Origin: Erythrobacteraceae bacterium
Lineage (GTDB): Bacteria; Pseudomonadota; Alphaproteobacteria; Sphingomonadales; Sphingomonadaceae
Reading direction: 5' to 3'
Assembly: GCA_002706445.1 (NCBI GenBank)
Contig: PALE01000080.1
Span: 1 to 48,019 of the forward strand
DNA: 48,019 bases
The notes under the pieces were generated by a model, which saw nothing but the letters and a program-made list of their open reading frames with translations, had not been told where the DNA came from and made no database searches. Below are positions 8,533 through 16,872 of the stretch, in pieces. Numbering within the stretch: the stretch's first letter is position 1; each line of letters begins with the position of its first letter. Both the position numbers and the translations under genes were made by a program.

Positions 8533-9168
8533 TCACAAAGCCCTTCCAAACCATATGACCCGGCCGATCACCTCGACACCTTCACGATCTACGTCATTCC
8601 ATGAAGGATAGGCAGGGTTGTCGCTGGAAATGGTGATCTGCTTGGCACCGGGTTTGATGGCGATGCGCTTTACGACCAGCGTATCGTCGGAGCGCAGCAC
8701 ATAGATCCCATCTCGCAGCCTTGAGCCATGGTCAGATGCATCAACAAGAACCTCATCCCCATCGCTCAGAGTGGGCTCCATCGAGTCCCCCAGGACACTG
8801 ACGATTGAAAGACTAGCGCCTCTAGCGCCGGTCAATCGCCTAAGCCACTTTTCGTCAAAGCCAAAGCGCGTGTAACTGGACTCATTCGATGCAATGGCAC
8901 CGAAGCCAGCTGAGGCATCAACGTCTAGAACGGGAACTTCGATCATTCCGTCCATCGGTGTTTTAGCAGGACCACCGAGCCTTTGTTCATCGACGCCAAA
9001 GAAGCTTGCAAGCGTCTTGCGATCCTCGGGGTCAAGGATACGAGGCGATCCGCGCTTTATGAATTGCTGGATATAGCTTGGATTGCGTCCAAGCAGCCTT
9101 GAAACCGCCGCGTAGCCGTATCCGCCCTGGGTGATCAGCCGCTCAAGTTCCTCTCTAACATGTTCCAT
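8533..9168 (-). CDS. S24-peptidase transcriptional repressor (CI/LexA-like)
   Basis: A 211-residue repressor with an N-terminal helix-turn-helix (residues ~10-45, SRLLGRNPSYIQQFIKRG) and a C-terminal S24 self-cleaving domain. The catalytic serine is in GDSMEPT and the lysine in LVVKRI. Such proteins repress prophage or SOS-type genes and are inactivated by RecA-stimulated autocleavage; the candidate cleavage dipeptide is the Ala-Gly in SAGFG. It is transcribed divergently from the small gene at 9280, and inverted TAGGA/TCCTA sequences lie between them. It may be a chromosomal regulator or a leftover of a mobile element. Confidence 0.85.
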   Translation of the reverse strand: MEHVREELERLITQGGYGYAAVSRLLGRNPSYIQQFIKRGSPRILDPEDRKTLASFFGVDEQRLGGPAKTPMDGMIEVPVLDVDASAGFGAIASNESSYTRFGFDEKWLRRLTGARGASLSIVSVLGDSMEPTLSDGDEVLVDASDHGSRLRDGIYVLRSDDTLVVKRIAIKPGAKQITISSDNPAYPSWNDVDREGVEVIGRVIWFGRAL

Positions 9169-9193
9169 TTGTGTGGTCCTTCAGGATCGATCG

Positions 9194-9208
9194 TAGGATT
9201 TTTTCCTA
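9194..9208. promoter_or_regulatory. candidate repressor operator TAGGA-N5-TCCTA
   Basis: A perfect 5-bp inverted repeat with a T-tract spacer lies between the divergent repressor (start 9168) and the small gene (start 9280). A further half-site ATCCTAG follows at 9223-9229. Position and symmetry suit binding by the S24 repressor; binding itself is inferred. Confidence 0.45.
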
Positions 9209-9279
9209 GACTCGCGGAAATCATCCTAGTAAGAACATAGCAAGAACACAAGGGATTTGCGAGTCGGAGTGAGAAAGGT

Positions 9280-9480
9280 ATGACGCTGCTGGAACGGATC
9301 GAAAGGCATCTGAAAGACAACCATATTTCTGCAACGCGTTTTGGTAGGCGAGCCGTGGGCGATCCCCGATTTGTGCTCGATTTGAGGATGGGGCGCCGGC
9401 CACGCCGAAGAACCATTGAGCGACTCAATGCCTATTTGAATATGCTCAGCGACCAGTTGGAAGCTAAAGCCAACGCCTAA
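9280..9480 (+). CDS. small basic protein divergent from the repressor
   Basis: A 66-residue basic protein (LLERIERHLKDNHISATRFGRRAVGDPRFVLDLRMGRRPRRRTIERLNAYLNML). The length and the pattern of three helices with a basic middle suggest a minimal helix-turn-helix DNA-binding protein, comparable to small Cro-like partners. A purine-rich AGAAAGG stands just before the ATG. It is divergent from the S24 repressor and ends 17 bases inside the convergent methyltransferase gene. The exact role is unknown. Confidence 0.6.
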   Translation: MTLLERIERHLKDNHISATRFGRRAVGDPRFVLDLRMGRRPRRRTIERLNAYLNMLSDQLEAKANA

Positions 9481-9928
9481 CCCGCTGCTTGTAGCTTTCA
9501 TAATCTGCGCCGAAAATCTTGGTGAGACGTTCTTCTTCCGGTCTGATTTGGAACGCGTTCAAATAAAGCACGAATGTTACGAGAAAGATTGCGTTAATCG
9601 GCGAGCCGCGCAGAACGGCAAAGCCAGTGAGTATTAGCAAAAGCCCTAAGTACATCGGATTGCGAGTGATGCGGTAAAGACCGTCAGTCACAAGGGTTGA
9701 CGCTTTCTCCGGAGCTAGCGGTGTGACAGTCGTTCTGGCTCTCAGAAACCCTGCGATAGAAACAAGATCAAACCCAATACCTATTGCGATAAGTGCATAG
9801 CCAAGCACGGCCTGATGCTCGAATCTGGACACTAGATTGGGCCACGCCCACGCGACACCCCACATGGCGAGTGCCGAAAGCAATGCGACAATTGGGGGTG
9901 GGATCAAAAGCTCTAAGCGTTTCGGCAT
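9464..9928 (-). CDS. isoprenylcysteine carboxyl methyltransferase family membrane protein
   Basis: A 154-residue integral membrane protein with four to five hydrophobic segments and the family signature YRITRNPMYLG (about residue 92) followed by RPEEERL...FGADYESYKQRVRRW near the C-terminus, which bind S-adenosylmethionine. Bacterial members are small methyltransferases of largely unknown substrate. The N-terminal ~53 residues are closely repeated in the truncated copy at 28844-29010. It overlaps the convergent small gene by 17 bases. The 257 bases between it and hypB (9929-10185) show no gene and no clear terminator. Confidence 0.88.
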   Translation of the reverse strand: MPKRLELLIPPPIVALLSALAMWGVAWAWPNLVSRFEHQAVLGYALIAIGIGFDLVSIAGFLRARTTVTPLAPEKASTLVTDGLYRITRNPMYLGLLLILTGFAVLRGSPINAIFLVTFVLYLNAFQIRPEEERLTKIFGADYESYKQRVRRWL

Positions 9929-10185
9929 TTGTTGGTTTTGCCCTCAAGCGTTTCTGACTAGTCGCACCTTGGCGCACCAAACTTTGCTCGACTGTCTTGA
10001 GCGCCTGAAGCCTGGTTTTCCGCTTTCACACCCAGTGCCGGCTCTCAAGCTAAGTCAAAAGGTGGGCCGAAATCGGTCGGCTTGGTCTCGTCTGTCGAAC
10101 AAGTATGAAAGTACTTAGCTGATCGACTTGGAATTATCGGAACAGTTTGTAATTCGTGGCTTCAAGCGATGGAGATCACGCAGGT

Positions 10186-11052
10186 TTACTCAGCAAGCTG
10201 GCGAAAGTCGGAGTAATGCTCCTGAAGAAAACCCAACCATTCACTCATTCCATCGCCACTCTTCGCGGAGACCGAGATTACGCGAGCCTCTGGGTTCACC
10301 TGGGCAATGTTCTCCCTACAAAGAGCTTCGTCAAATTCGACTGCCTCAGCAATGTCAATCTTGTTTACAACCACACAGGATGAAGCTCTAAACATATGAG
10401 GATATTTTAGAGGTTTGTCCTCGCCCTCAGTTACCGAGATAACGGCGATCTTCATTTTCTCGCCGAGGTCGAACATTGAGGGACAAACTAGGTTGCCAAC
10501 GTTCTCAATGAAAAGAAGCGCGCCGCTCTTGAGCTGAAGAGACTTGACCGCTTCAGCAACCATGTCTGCCTCCAAATGGCAGCCCGCGCCGGTGTTAATT
10601 TGAACTGCGCGCGCGCCAGCTGCTTTGATGCGATCAGCATCATTTGTGGTCATCTGGTCACCTTCAATGACTGCTAGGTCATTCGCAAAGCTCGCTGCTT
10701 TGATAGTGGCCTCAAGAAGCGTCGTTTTCCCTGCACCCGGAGAACTGACGAGATTAAGAGCCAAGACTTCCCGGCCTTCAAACCAACCACGATTTTGTGC
10801 CGCGATCGTGTCGTTCTTTGACAAGACGGCCTGCTCAAGGCTGATGACTTCGCCATTTGGACCATGAACGTGGGGCTTATCATCACCCTCATGGTGATGG
10901 TGCTGATCGCGATGCCCACCGGATTCATGGGGGTGCGCCTGGGAGCCAGGCGGGACAAGTCCACCTTCGCGAACAACGATGCTATCGCCCGATTCCACAT
11001 TTGTTAGCGTCACGTTGTTGCTCGGATCTGAGCATCCACAAGTACCACACAT
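10186..11052 (-). CDS. hypB: HypB, hydrogenase nickel-insertion GTPase
   Basis: A 288-residue GTPase that, with HypA, delivers nickel to the hydrogenase large subunit. Its N-terminus has the high-affinity metal motif CGTCGC (residues 2-7), followed by a histidine-rich stretch (HPHESGGHRDQHHHHEG) that stores nickel. The GTPase part has the P-loop SSPGAGKTT, GAGCHLEADM with metal-binding Cys and His, and NKID for guanine recognition. It is the last gene of the hydrogenase operon and its start abuts the hypA stop codon with no gap. Because HypA here lacks its zinc domain, the HypA-HypB handover may differ from the standard one. Confidence 0.95.
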   Translation of the reverse strand: MCGTCGCSDPSNNVTLTNVESGDSIVVREGGLVPPGSQAHPHESGGHRDQHHHHEGDDKPHVHGPNGEVISLEQAVLSKNDTIAAQNRGWFEGREVLALNLVSSPGAGKTTLLEATIKAASFANDLAVIEGDQMTTNDADRIKAAGARAVQINTGAGCHLEADMVAEAVKSLQLKSGALLFIENVGNLVCPSMFDLGEKMKIAVISVTEGEDKPLKYPHMFRASSCVVVNKIDIAEAVEFDEALCRENIAQVNPEARVISVSAKSGDGMSEWLGFLQEHYSDFRQLAE

Positions 11053-11298
11053 CTAAGCCGTCTCCTGTTCAAACTCGAATTCTTTGATCACGAAGGTGTC
11101 GCCATCAGCATCGACGAACTCAAGGACCGCGCCTGACAGGCCGGTCGACTCGGTCACAAGGTCCCAACAAAACAAAAGGGAGCGCTGTTCGACACATGCC
11201 AACGGCCCGATGGCAACACATACCCTCTTTACTGCTCTACCATTTGCGTTTTCAGAAACGATGGCAGCAATCGACCGGCTCAGCCCTAACTCGTGCAT
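11053..11298 (-). CDS. hypA: HypA without zinc-finger domain
   Basis: An 81-residue HypA; standard HypA has about 113 residues. The nickel-binding N-terminus (MHELGLSRSI) and the core (VKRVCVAIGPLACVEQRSLLFCWDLVT) are typical. After LEFVDADG the protein passes directly to the final strand (TFVIKEFEFE), which aligns with the end of normal HypA. The intervening ~30 residues with the two CxxC zinc motifs are absent. The frame is clean and the gene fits tightly between its neighbours, so this looks like a real shortened form, not a sequencing fault. Nickel binding through Met1-His2 should survive; the zinc-coupled conformational control should not. Confidence 0.85.
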   Translation of the reverse strand: MHELGLSRSIAAIVSENANGRAVKRVCVAIGPLACVEQRSLLFCWDLVTESTGLSGAVLEFVDADGDTFVIKEFEFEQETA

Positions 11299-11299
11299 A

Positions 11300-12019
11300 T
11301 CAAAGCACTCCCCAGGCTAATTGAGCCGTATCGATAACAATGTTTCCGCCAACACCAATTGCGAAGATGGCCGCAGCCGAAAGCACCCCGAAATGCAGAA
11401 TCTTGGCTGTACGTTCGACAAGCTGAAGGGGCCAGACAACGACAAGCGATAGGAGCGTCATGCCAATGATTGACCCCAAGCCAAAGACGAGAACATAGGA
11501 TATCGCTAAGACAACACTCTCAGTACTGGCGATGACAAGGGTCAACAGGGCAGAAGAACCGGCAGCGCCGTGAACCAATCCTACCAAAAGCGCCCGGTTC
11601 GGAGGCGTTGTTGGATGCTCATGTCGATGGGCCGATTCAGAGTGATTTACCGCATCACCGGCATGGCTGTGAGCATGCAAGTGGGCTGGACCTTCATCAT
11701 GCTGGTGCACATGAAAGTGAATTCGCTGTTTCGCCATTCTTACAAGCAAGTGAGCACCGAGCACTATGAGCATTACGCCGACAATCGATTCAAGACGGGC
11801 AGCCACTGATTCGGACAGCGACAAGCCAAATATCAATACGATGGCACAAAGCAGGAATAGGGTGGCCGTGTGACCAATGCCCCAGAAGGTTCCCCTAAGC
11901 ACGAAATGACGACGGGATTCAGAGCGATCGGATGACATTGCTGCCATTGCAGCGAGATGATCGGCTTCAAGCGCGTGGCTCATGCCGATGAAGAATCCCA
12001 AGATGAGAACATATAACAT
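11300..12019 (-). CDS. nickel permease of the NicO/UreH-like type
   Basis: A 239-residue membrane protein with about six hydrophobic segments. The nickel-transporter signature HX4DH is present near the N-terminus (HALEADHLA), and a cytoplasmic loop is very rich in histidine (HFHVHQHDEG, HLHAHSHAG, HRHEH). It probably imports nickel for hydrogenase maturation. The ATG at 12019 is chosen because it overlaps the hypE stop codon (TAATG); an in-frame TTG six bases upstream is less likely. It ends one base before hypA. HupE would be an alternative name, but the HX4DH motif and His loop favour the NicO/UreH group. Confidence 0.85.
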   Translation of the reverse strand: MLYVLILGFFIGMSHALEADHLAAMAAMSSDRSESRRHFVLRGTFWGIGHTATLFLLCAIVLIFGLSLSESVAARLESIVGVMLIVLGAHLLVRMAKQRIHFHVHQHDEGPAHLHAHSHAGDAVNHSESAHRHEHPTTPPNRALLVGLVHGAAGSSALLTLVIASTESVVLAISYVLVFGLGSIIGMTLLSLVVVWPLQLVERTAKILHFGVLSAAAIFAIGVGGNIVIDTAQLAWGVL

Positions 12020-13062
12020 TAGCAAATCCTCGGCAGCTGCTCACCCACGAGCATGTCGACAATTCGCGATCCACCGAATACGGTCGTCATATCCACGCGC
12101 CCGGGAATCCCGCTCCCGGCTGTCCCAATCACAACAGCTCCTTTGCCTTCGGGAGTGTCACGCATGGCGGCAACAGCATCGTCAGCTTGCTCGGGGGGAA
12201 CAAACAAAACAAGCGTACCCTCATTGGCCAAGTAGAGAGGATCGAGACCAAGGATCTCGCAAACACCCTTCACCTCCTTGCGAAGCGGAAGAACAGATTC
12301 GTCGATGGTGATGCTCACACCTGATGCGTCCGCAATTTCGTTCAGCGCAGAGGCTAGTCCCCCACGTGTCGCATCTCTGGCGCAACGAATACCTGGAGCA
12401 GCCTTTTTTACGGCTTCCATCAACCTTTGCAGAGGCTGGCAGTCTGACTTGATGTCGCTGCTCAACGCCAGATCCCCTCTGGCAGTCAATATTGCAGCTC
12501 CATGATCACCAAGGACGCCATTGACAATTGCTACATCACCAGGGCTTACGTTCGCCGCCGCCAAGTGAGTATCAGACGGAATGGCACCCACCCCAGAAGT
12601 AGTGATGAAGATCTTGTCGGCACTTCCGCGCTCAACCACTTTGGTATCACCGGTCACGATACGAACGCCAGCGTCAGCCGCCGCTTCGCACATTGAAGCG
12701 ACCACGCGTTGCAGCAATGCTATCTCGGTCCCTTCTTCGAGTATGAACGAGGCAGACAGCCAAAGCGGATGTGCGCCGCCGACCACCAAATCGTTGACAG
12801 TTCCACAAACAGCGATCTTTCCAATATCTCCGCCAGGAAACTCGATTGGATGGATCACATAGCTGTCAGTTGTGAACGCGAGTTGCCCACCAGATAAGAG
12901 CACCTCCGGCACCTCAAGGCGTGCCTGATCTTCATTCCCATCTGGCTCAAACTGCGAAGTAAAAACGGCTTCAATTAGGTCTCGCATGGCCTTGCCACCC
13001 CCTCCATGAGCGAGCGTGACGCGAGCATCACGCAGCTTAGGGGTGAGAGGAATCTGGTTCAC
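12019..13062 (-). CDS. hypE: HypE, carbamoyl dehydratase of Fe-CN assembly
   Basis: A 347-residue PurM-like ATPase that converts the thiocarbamoylated C-terminal cysteine to thiocyanate, the source of the cyanide ligands of the NiFe centre. LAHGGGGKAM at the N-terminus, TTDSYVI, GDTKVV and the obligatory C-terminal PRIC are present, so the cysteine acceptor is intact. The start is set at the GTG at 13062, where GTGA overlaps the hypD stop codon and a GGAG lies upstream; a longer frame from 13116 would overlap hypD by 58 bases. Partner of HypF, HypC and HypD encoded next door. Confidence 0.94.
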   Translation of the reverse strand: MNQIPLTPKLRDARVTLAHGGGGKAMRDLIEAVFTSQFEPDGNEDQARLEVPEVLLSGGQLAFTTDSYVIHPIEFPGGDIGKIAVCGTVNDLVVGGAHPLWLSASFILEEGTEIALLQRVVASMCEAAADAGVRIVTGDTKVVERGSADKIFITTSGVGAIPSDTHLAAANVSPGDVAIVNGVLGDHGAAILTARGDLALSSDIKSDCQPLQRLMEAVKKAAPGIRCARDATRGGLASALNEIADASGVSITIDESVLPLRKEVKGVCEILGLDPLYLANEGTLVLFVPPEQADDAVAAMRDTPEGKGAVVIGTAGSGIPGRVDMTTVFGGSRIVDMLVGEQLPRIC

Positions 13063-14204
13063 TGCGCGGGCTCCAATTCCGGCCGAGCGCCACCATAGTG
13101 ATAGTATGCTGCACACGCCCCTTCGGTTGACACCATAAGAGCTCCAAGTGGCATTTCAGGCGTACACCCTTTGCCGAATTGAGCGCATTGAGGCGGTTTG
13201 ATCTTACCTGTCATAACATCACTGCATGAACAGCCTTCTGGCTCAGGAACGATCCTTGACGCCTTTCCATATCCGATGCGGAACTTACTTTCGGCATCAA
13301 AACGTTTATACTCTTCCCGTATCTTCAGCCCCGAATGATCAATCTCTCCTAGACCGCGCCATTCAAACTTTTCTCTGGGTTCGTAGACGTTTTCGCATGC
13401 AGCGATTGAGACCGGGTTCCCATCGTCAGGCACAACTCGTGAGTATTGGTTTTCAACCTCAGCGCGACCGCTGCGAATCTGTTCGAGGACCATCAGGACC
13501 GATTGCAACAAGTCCAGGGGCTCAAAGCCTGCAACAACGATTGGCTTGCCGTAGTCACGTGCGATAAACTGGTATGGTTCAATTCCTATCACCATCGAAA
13601 CATGACCAGGTCCGACAAATCCATCGAGCTTCATGTGTGGATCATCAAGCAATGCCTTGATCGGGGGCGGCACCGTGATGTGGTTGCAAAAAACGGAGAA
13701 GTTCGACAAATCTTCTTGAGAAGCTTGTTGAATGCAGAGCGCAGAAGATGGGGTGGTTGTCTCGAAACCGAGCGCAAAAAAGACAACCTCCTTGTTCGGG
13801 TTGCGTCGCGCTATTTCAAGTGCGTCCAGCGGTGAATATACCATTCTGACATCGGCGCCGTCAGCTTTTGCTTGCAGTAATGACTTCCGAGTCCCAGGCA
13901 CGCGCATTGCATCGCCGAATGTCGTGAAGATAACATCGGAACGTTCGGCCAACTCGACGCATTCGTCCACTCTGGCCATTGGAAGCACGCATACGGGGCA
14001 ACCGGGTCCATGAATAAACTCAAGGCCTTCCGGCACAAGCTTGTCGAGCCCATAACGAAAGATCGCATGGGTATGGCCGCCGCAAACTTCCATGATGTAG
14101 ACTGGTGCATCTGCTGTTGCGCCGATCTCGTCAATCGCCTCTTCTATCTGAGCGAGGACACCTCTGGCCCTCACCGGATCACGAAATTCATCGGCGTATT
14201 TCAT
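13059..14204 (-). CDS. hypD: HypD, Fe-CN-CO scaffold protein
   Basis: A 381-residue iron-sulfur protein on which, with HypC, the Fe(CN)2CO group is built before transfer to the large subunit. Diagnostic motifs are MEVCGGHTH, HGPGCPVCV, FALGFETTTP, GPGHVS and the C-terminal cysteine set for the [4Fe-4S] cluster (CSCSDVMTGKIKPPQC...GKGCTPE). The length is typical. ATGA overlaps connect it to hypC upstream, and GTGA to hypE downstream. Cytoplasmic. Confidence 0.95.
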   Translation of the reverse strand: MKYADEFRDPVRARGVLAQIEEAIDEIGATADAPVYIMEVCGGHTHAIFRYGLDKLVPEGLEFIHGPGCPVCVLPMARVDECVELAERSDVIFTTFGDAMRVPGTRKSLLQAKADGADVRMVYSPLDALEIARRNPNKEVVFFALGFETTTPSSALCIQQASQEDLSNFSVFCNHITVPPPIKALLDDPHMKLDGFVGPGHVSMVIGIEPYQFIARDYGKPIVVAGFEPLDLLQSVLMVLEQIRSGRAEVENQYSRVVPDDGNPVSIAACENVYEPREKFEWRGLGEIDHSGLKIREEYKRFDAESKFRIGYGKASRIVPEPEGCSCSDVMTGKIKPPQCAQFGKGCTPEMPLGALMVSTEGACAAYYHYGGARPELEPAQ

Positions 14205-14497
14205 GTTGCCTGCTCCATTGCTGATTCTGCCGCGCGCATGGCATCTATTTCAGCCTGGACCTCTCCCAGCTCGGTCAGAAGCTCGAGTGTGAGCGCTGCC
14301 TCTTTCTCGTCAATCCGGCTCATCGCAAAGCCGACATGGACCAAAGTCCAGGTGTCAATGAGCGAGTCTGCATCGCCATCTTCCGGCATGATGCACGCGA
14401 TATTAATCTCGCGATTGACGCCCGACACTTCAACCAAGGCAAGTTTTCGCTCGTAGTCAGAAATCGACCTGATTTGACCTGGTATTCCTAGGCACAT
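14201..14497 (-). CDS. hypC: HypC/HupF chaperone
   Basis: A 98-residue chaperone that carries the iron group from HypD to the hydrogenase large-subunit precursor. The essential N-terminal Cys2 is present (MCLGIPGQI), followed by a small OB-like barrel (KLALVEVSGVNREINIACI, DTWTLVHVGFAMSRID) and a C-terminal helix. It stands two bases after the hypF stop codon and overlaps hypD by four bases. Confidence 0.93.
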   Translation of the reverse strand: MCLGIPGQIRSISDYERKLALVEVSGVNREINIACIMPEDGDADSLIDTWTLVHVGFAMSRIDEKEAALTLELLTELGEVQAEIDAMRAAESAMEQAT

Positions 14498-14499
14498 GG

Positions 14500-16872
14500 C
14501 TAAGTCCTCTCTCGAATTTTCTGAAAAGTTGCAGCAGCGATCGCAGCTTGGCCGAGTGCTATTCCACCATCATTTGCAGGCACTGCTTGATGTGTAAGGA
14601 CTTTGGTCCCGCCGTGTTCCAGCGCCTCGCAAACCAAAGTGAATAGCGTTCGGTTCTGAAAGCAACCTCCACTAAGAGCCACAGCAGCGTAGGGGACCTC
14701 GTCGCCTTGCAGCCTGTTTATCATGGCAACTATGGTCCTAGCCAAACCTCGATGGAATCGAGCGGAGATCACGCCAATTGATGTACCAAGGACCAAGTCA
14801 CCGAGCATTGCGCGCCATACCGCCAAAGGCTCAATGTATGGCAGACCTGAGCCGCCGATCAGGGGGATGGTAAATGGATAATCGAGTTCAGCATTTTCTG
14901 AGAGTGCCTCATGGTCGAGTGCAGCTTCGAAGAGCATTGCTGCCTCACCCTCATAGGTTTGCGTCTCACGGGAGAGGCCGACGATTGCTGCCGCCGCGTC
15001 AAACAGTCGGCCGCATGAACTCGTTAGTGGAGAATTCATACCGCCAGAAATCATACCATCAAGCGTAGTTCGAGGCTTAGCGCTTAAGTACTGAAATATC
15101 TCTAGTTGATTGAAATTCATAGAGAATTCTGACCAGCCCATTTCAGCTGTAATATGCGCATAGGCATTGCGCCATGGCTCTCGAGCTGCCGCATCTCCTC
15201 CCAAAAGAGGAACAGGCTTGAACGTGGCAAGACGCTGGAACGACTCATAATCGCACGCGAGAAATTCACCGCCCCAAACTGTCCCGTCCATACCCCAGCC
15301 GGCGCCATCAAGCGCTACGCCGAGCACGCGGTTGCCGTCGTGGGGCCAATTGTTTTCCACCATGCATGCAGCGATGTGAGCATGATGGTGCTGGATTTCG
15401 ATGATCGGCAGGCCCTTTTCGACCGCCATTTTGCGACCGAGTTTCGATGATCGATATTCCGGATGTCGATCAACCGCAATCAGGTCCGGGCTATGTTCGA
15501 ATAGCTGCTCGAACAGACCGAGGTTTTTGAGAAGATCGTCCTCGGTGAAGGGGTCACTTAGGTCGCCCATATGCTGACTTAAGATGCCTTCAGCGTCTTT
15601 GGTCAGACAGAACGTATTCTTCAGATCGGCACCGAACGCCAAAACCCCTTGAGTAGTTGGGATGCCTTTCGGCAATTGCAAACTTGAAGGGGCAAAACCT
15701 CTGGCTCTGCGAAGTGTTCTAGGCACATCACGATCAACCCGTACGACGCTATCATCAATTCGATTGACGATGTCGCGATCAGTCATGCAGGCGAAATCAG
15801 CGACCGAATCCAAGCGAGTACGCACTTCCCCATTTCCGGTGCATTGCGGCTCGCCGGAAACGTTACCGGAGGTCATCACTATCGGTCGCTTCACGCGCTT
15901 GAACATGAGTTCATGCAAGGGAGAATAGGGCAGCATGAAGCCTAGCTGCGCCAAGCCGGGTGCGATTTCACTCGGCAGTGGATTGTCCTTGCGGGCTTCG
16001 AGCAAGACTATTGGCGCCTCAGGTCCGGAGAGGGCCTCTATCTCTTTCTCATTCGCTTTCGCGTATTGGAGAACCATATCAACATCGCGAGCCATAAGGG
16101 CTAATGCCTTTGTGGGTCGCTTCTTGAGACGTCGAAGCCTGGCAACGGCATCTTCATTCGTCGCATCGCAGGCAAGATGGAAGCCACCGATCCCTTTTAC
16201 CGCCACAATGTGACCGGACGTGATCATTCCGCCTACCGCATCAATGTCGTCAAGCATCGAGAACGACTCGGAATTTACAGTGCCATGACCGAGTTTTTCT
16301 ATCCAAACTCGTGGGCCACATTTGTGACAAGCAATCGGTTGGGCATGGTATCGACGGTCTTCAGGATTCTCGTACTCAGCACGGCAGGTGTCGCACATGT
16401 CGAACGCCTGCATGCTCGTCTTTGCCCTATCATACGGTGCGGCGGAGATTATGGAAAATCTTGGGCCACAGTTTGTACAGTTGGTAAACGGATATCGAAA
16501 CCTCGGCGCGAACGGATCGCTGATCTCTTCGCGACACTCATTGCAGATAGTAATATCGGGCGTAATCGCGACCCGCATCGTACCTGCGGTCGTCTCTGAA
16601 ATCTCAAAGCTTTCCGGCGCTCGTCCTTCGATTTCCTGGCGATCTAGATCTTGAATTCGAGCAAGTGGGGGAGCTTCCGCTCTCAACCGGTCAACAAACT
16701 CATCGATCCTAGAACCCCAAAGCCTTATTCGAACCCCATCCGATGTGTTGCTTACATCGCCGCTCAGGCCGATCTCTCTTGCCAAACGCCACACTGTAGG
16801 ACGAAAACCCACGCCTTGCACTTGTCCGCGGACAACAACAAGCGCCCCGGACGTTACTTCTCCGGTCAGCAT
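14500..16872 (-). CDS. hypF: HypF, carbamoyltransferase
   Basis: A 790-residue enzyme that makes the carbamoyl group later converted to cyanide. Domains in order: acylphosphatase (residues ~8-95, GQVQGVGFRPTVWRLA), a paired zinc-finger region with CNEC, CTNCGP, CDTC and CHKCGP (~110-190), a YrdC-like domain (~200-390, KGIGGFHLACDA), and a Kae1-like domain with HHHAHIAACM and the closing ALSGGCFQNR. All motifs are intact and the length is normal. It overlaps the preceding NHL gene by seven bases. Confidence 0.95.
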   Translation of the reverse strand: MLTGEVTSGALVVVRGQVQGVGFRPTVWRLAREIGLSGDVSNTSDGVRIRLWGSRIDEFVDRLRAEAPPLARIQDLDRQEIEGRAPESFEISETTAGTMRVAITPDITICNECREEISDPFAPRFRYPFTNCTNCGPRFSIISAAPYDRAKTSMQAFDMCDTCRAEYENPEDRRYHAQPIACHKCGPRVWIEKLGHGTVNSESFSMLDDIDAVGGMITSGHIVAVKGIGGFHLACDATNEDAVARLRRLKKRPTKALALMARDVDMVLQYAKANEKEIEALSGPEAPIVLLEARKDNPLPSEIAPGLAQLGFMLPYSPLHELMFKRVKRPIVMTSGNVSGEPQCTGNGEVRTRLDSVADFACMTDRDIVNRIDDSVVRVDRDVPRTLRRARGFAPSSLQLPKGIPTTQGVLAFGADLKNTFCLTKDAEGILSQHMGDLSDPFTEDDLLKNLGLFEQLFEHSPDLIAVDRHPEYRSSKLGRKMAVEKGLPIIEIQHHHAHIAACMVENNWPHDGNRVLGVALDGAGWGMDGTVWGGEFLACDYESFQRLATFKPVPLLGGDAAAREPWRNAYAHITAEMGWSEFSMNFNQLEIFQYLSAKPRTTLDGMISGGMNSPLTSSCGRLFDAAAAIVGLSRETQTYEGEAAMLFEAALDHEALSENAELDYPFTIPLIGGSGLPYIEPLAVWRAMLGDLVLGTSIGVISARFHRGLARTIVAMINRLQGDEVPYAAVALSGGCFQNRTLFTLVCEALEHGGTKVLTHQAVPANDGGIALGQAAIAAATFQKIRERT

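Noticed and set aside
8295-8555. An 87-codon frame without stops on the plus strand directly after hamB
   Set aside because: No usable start codon or ribosome site, no recognisable motif, and its end overlaps the repressor gene; possibly a decayed fragment but not supported as a gene.
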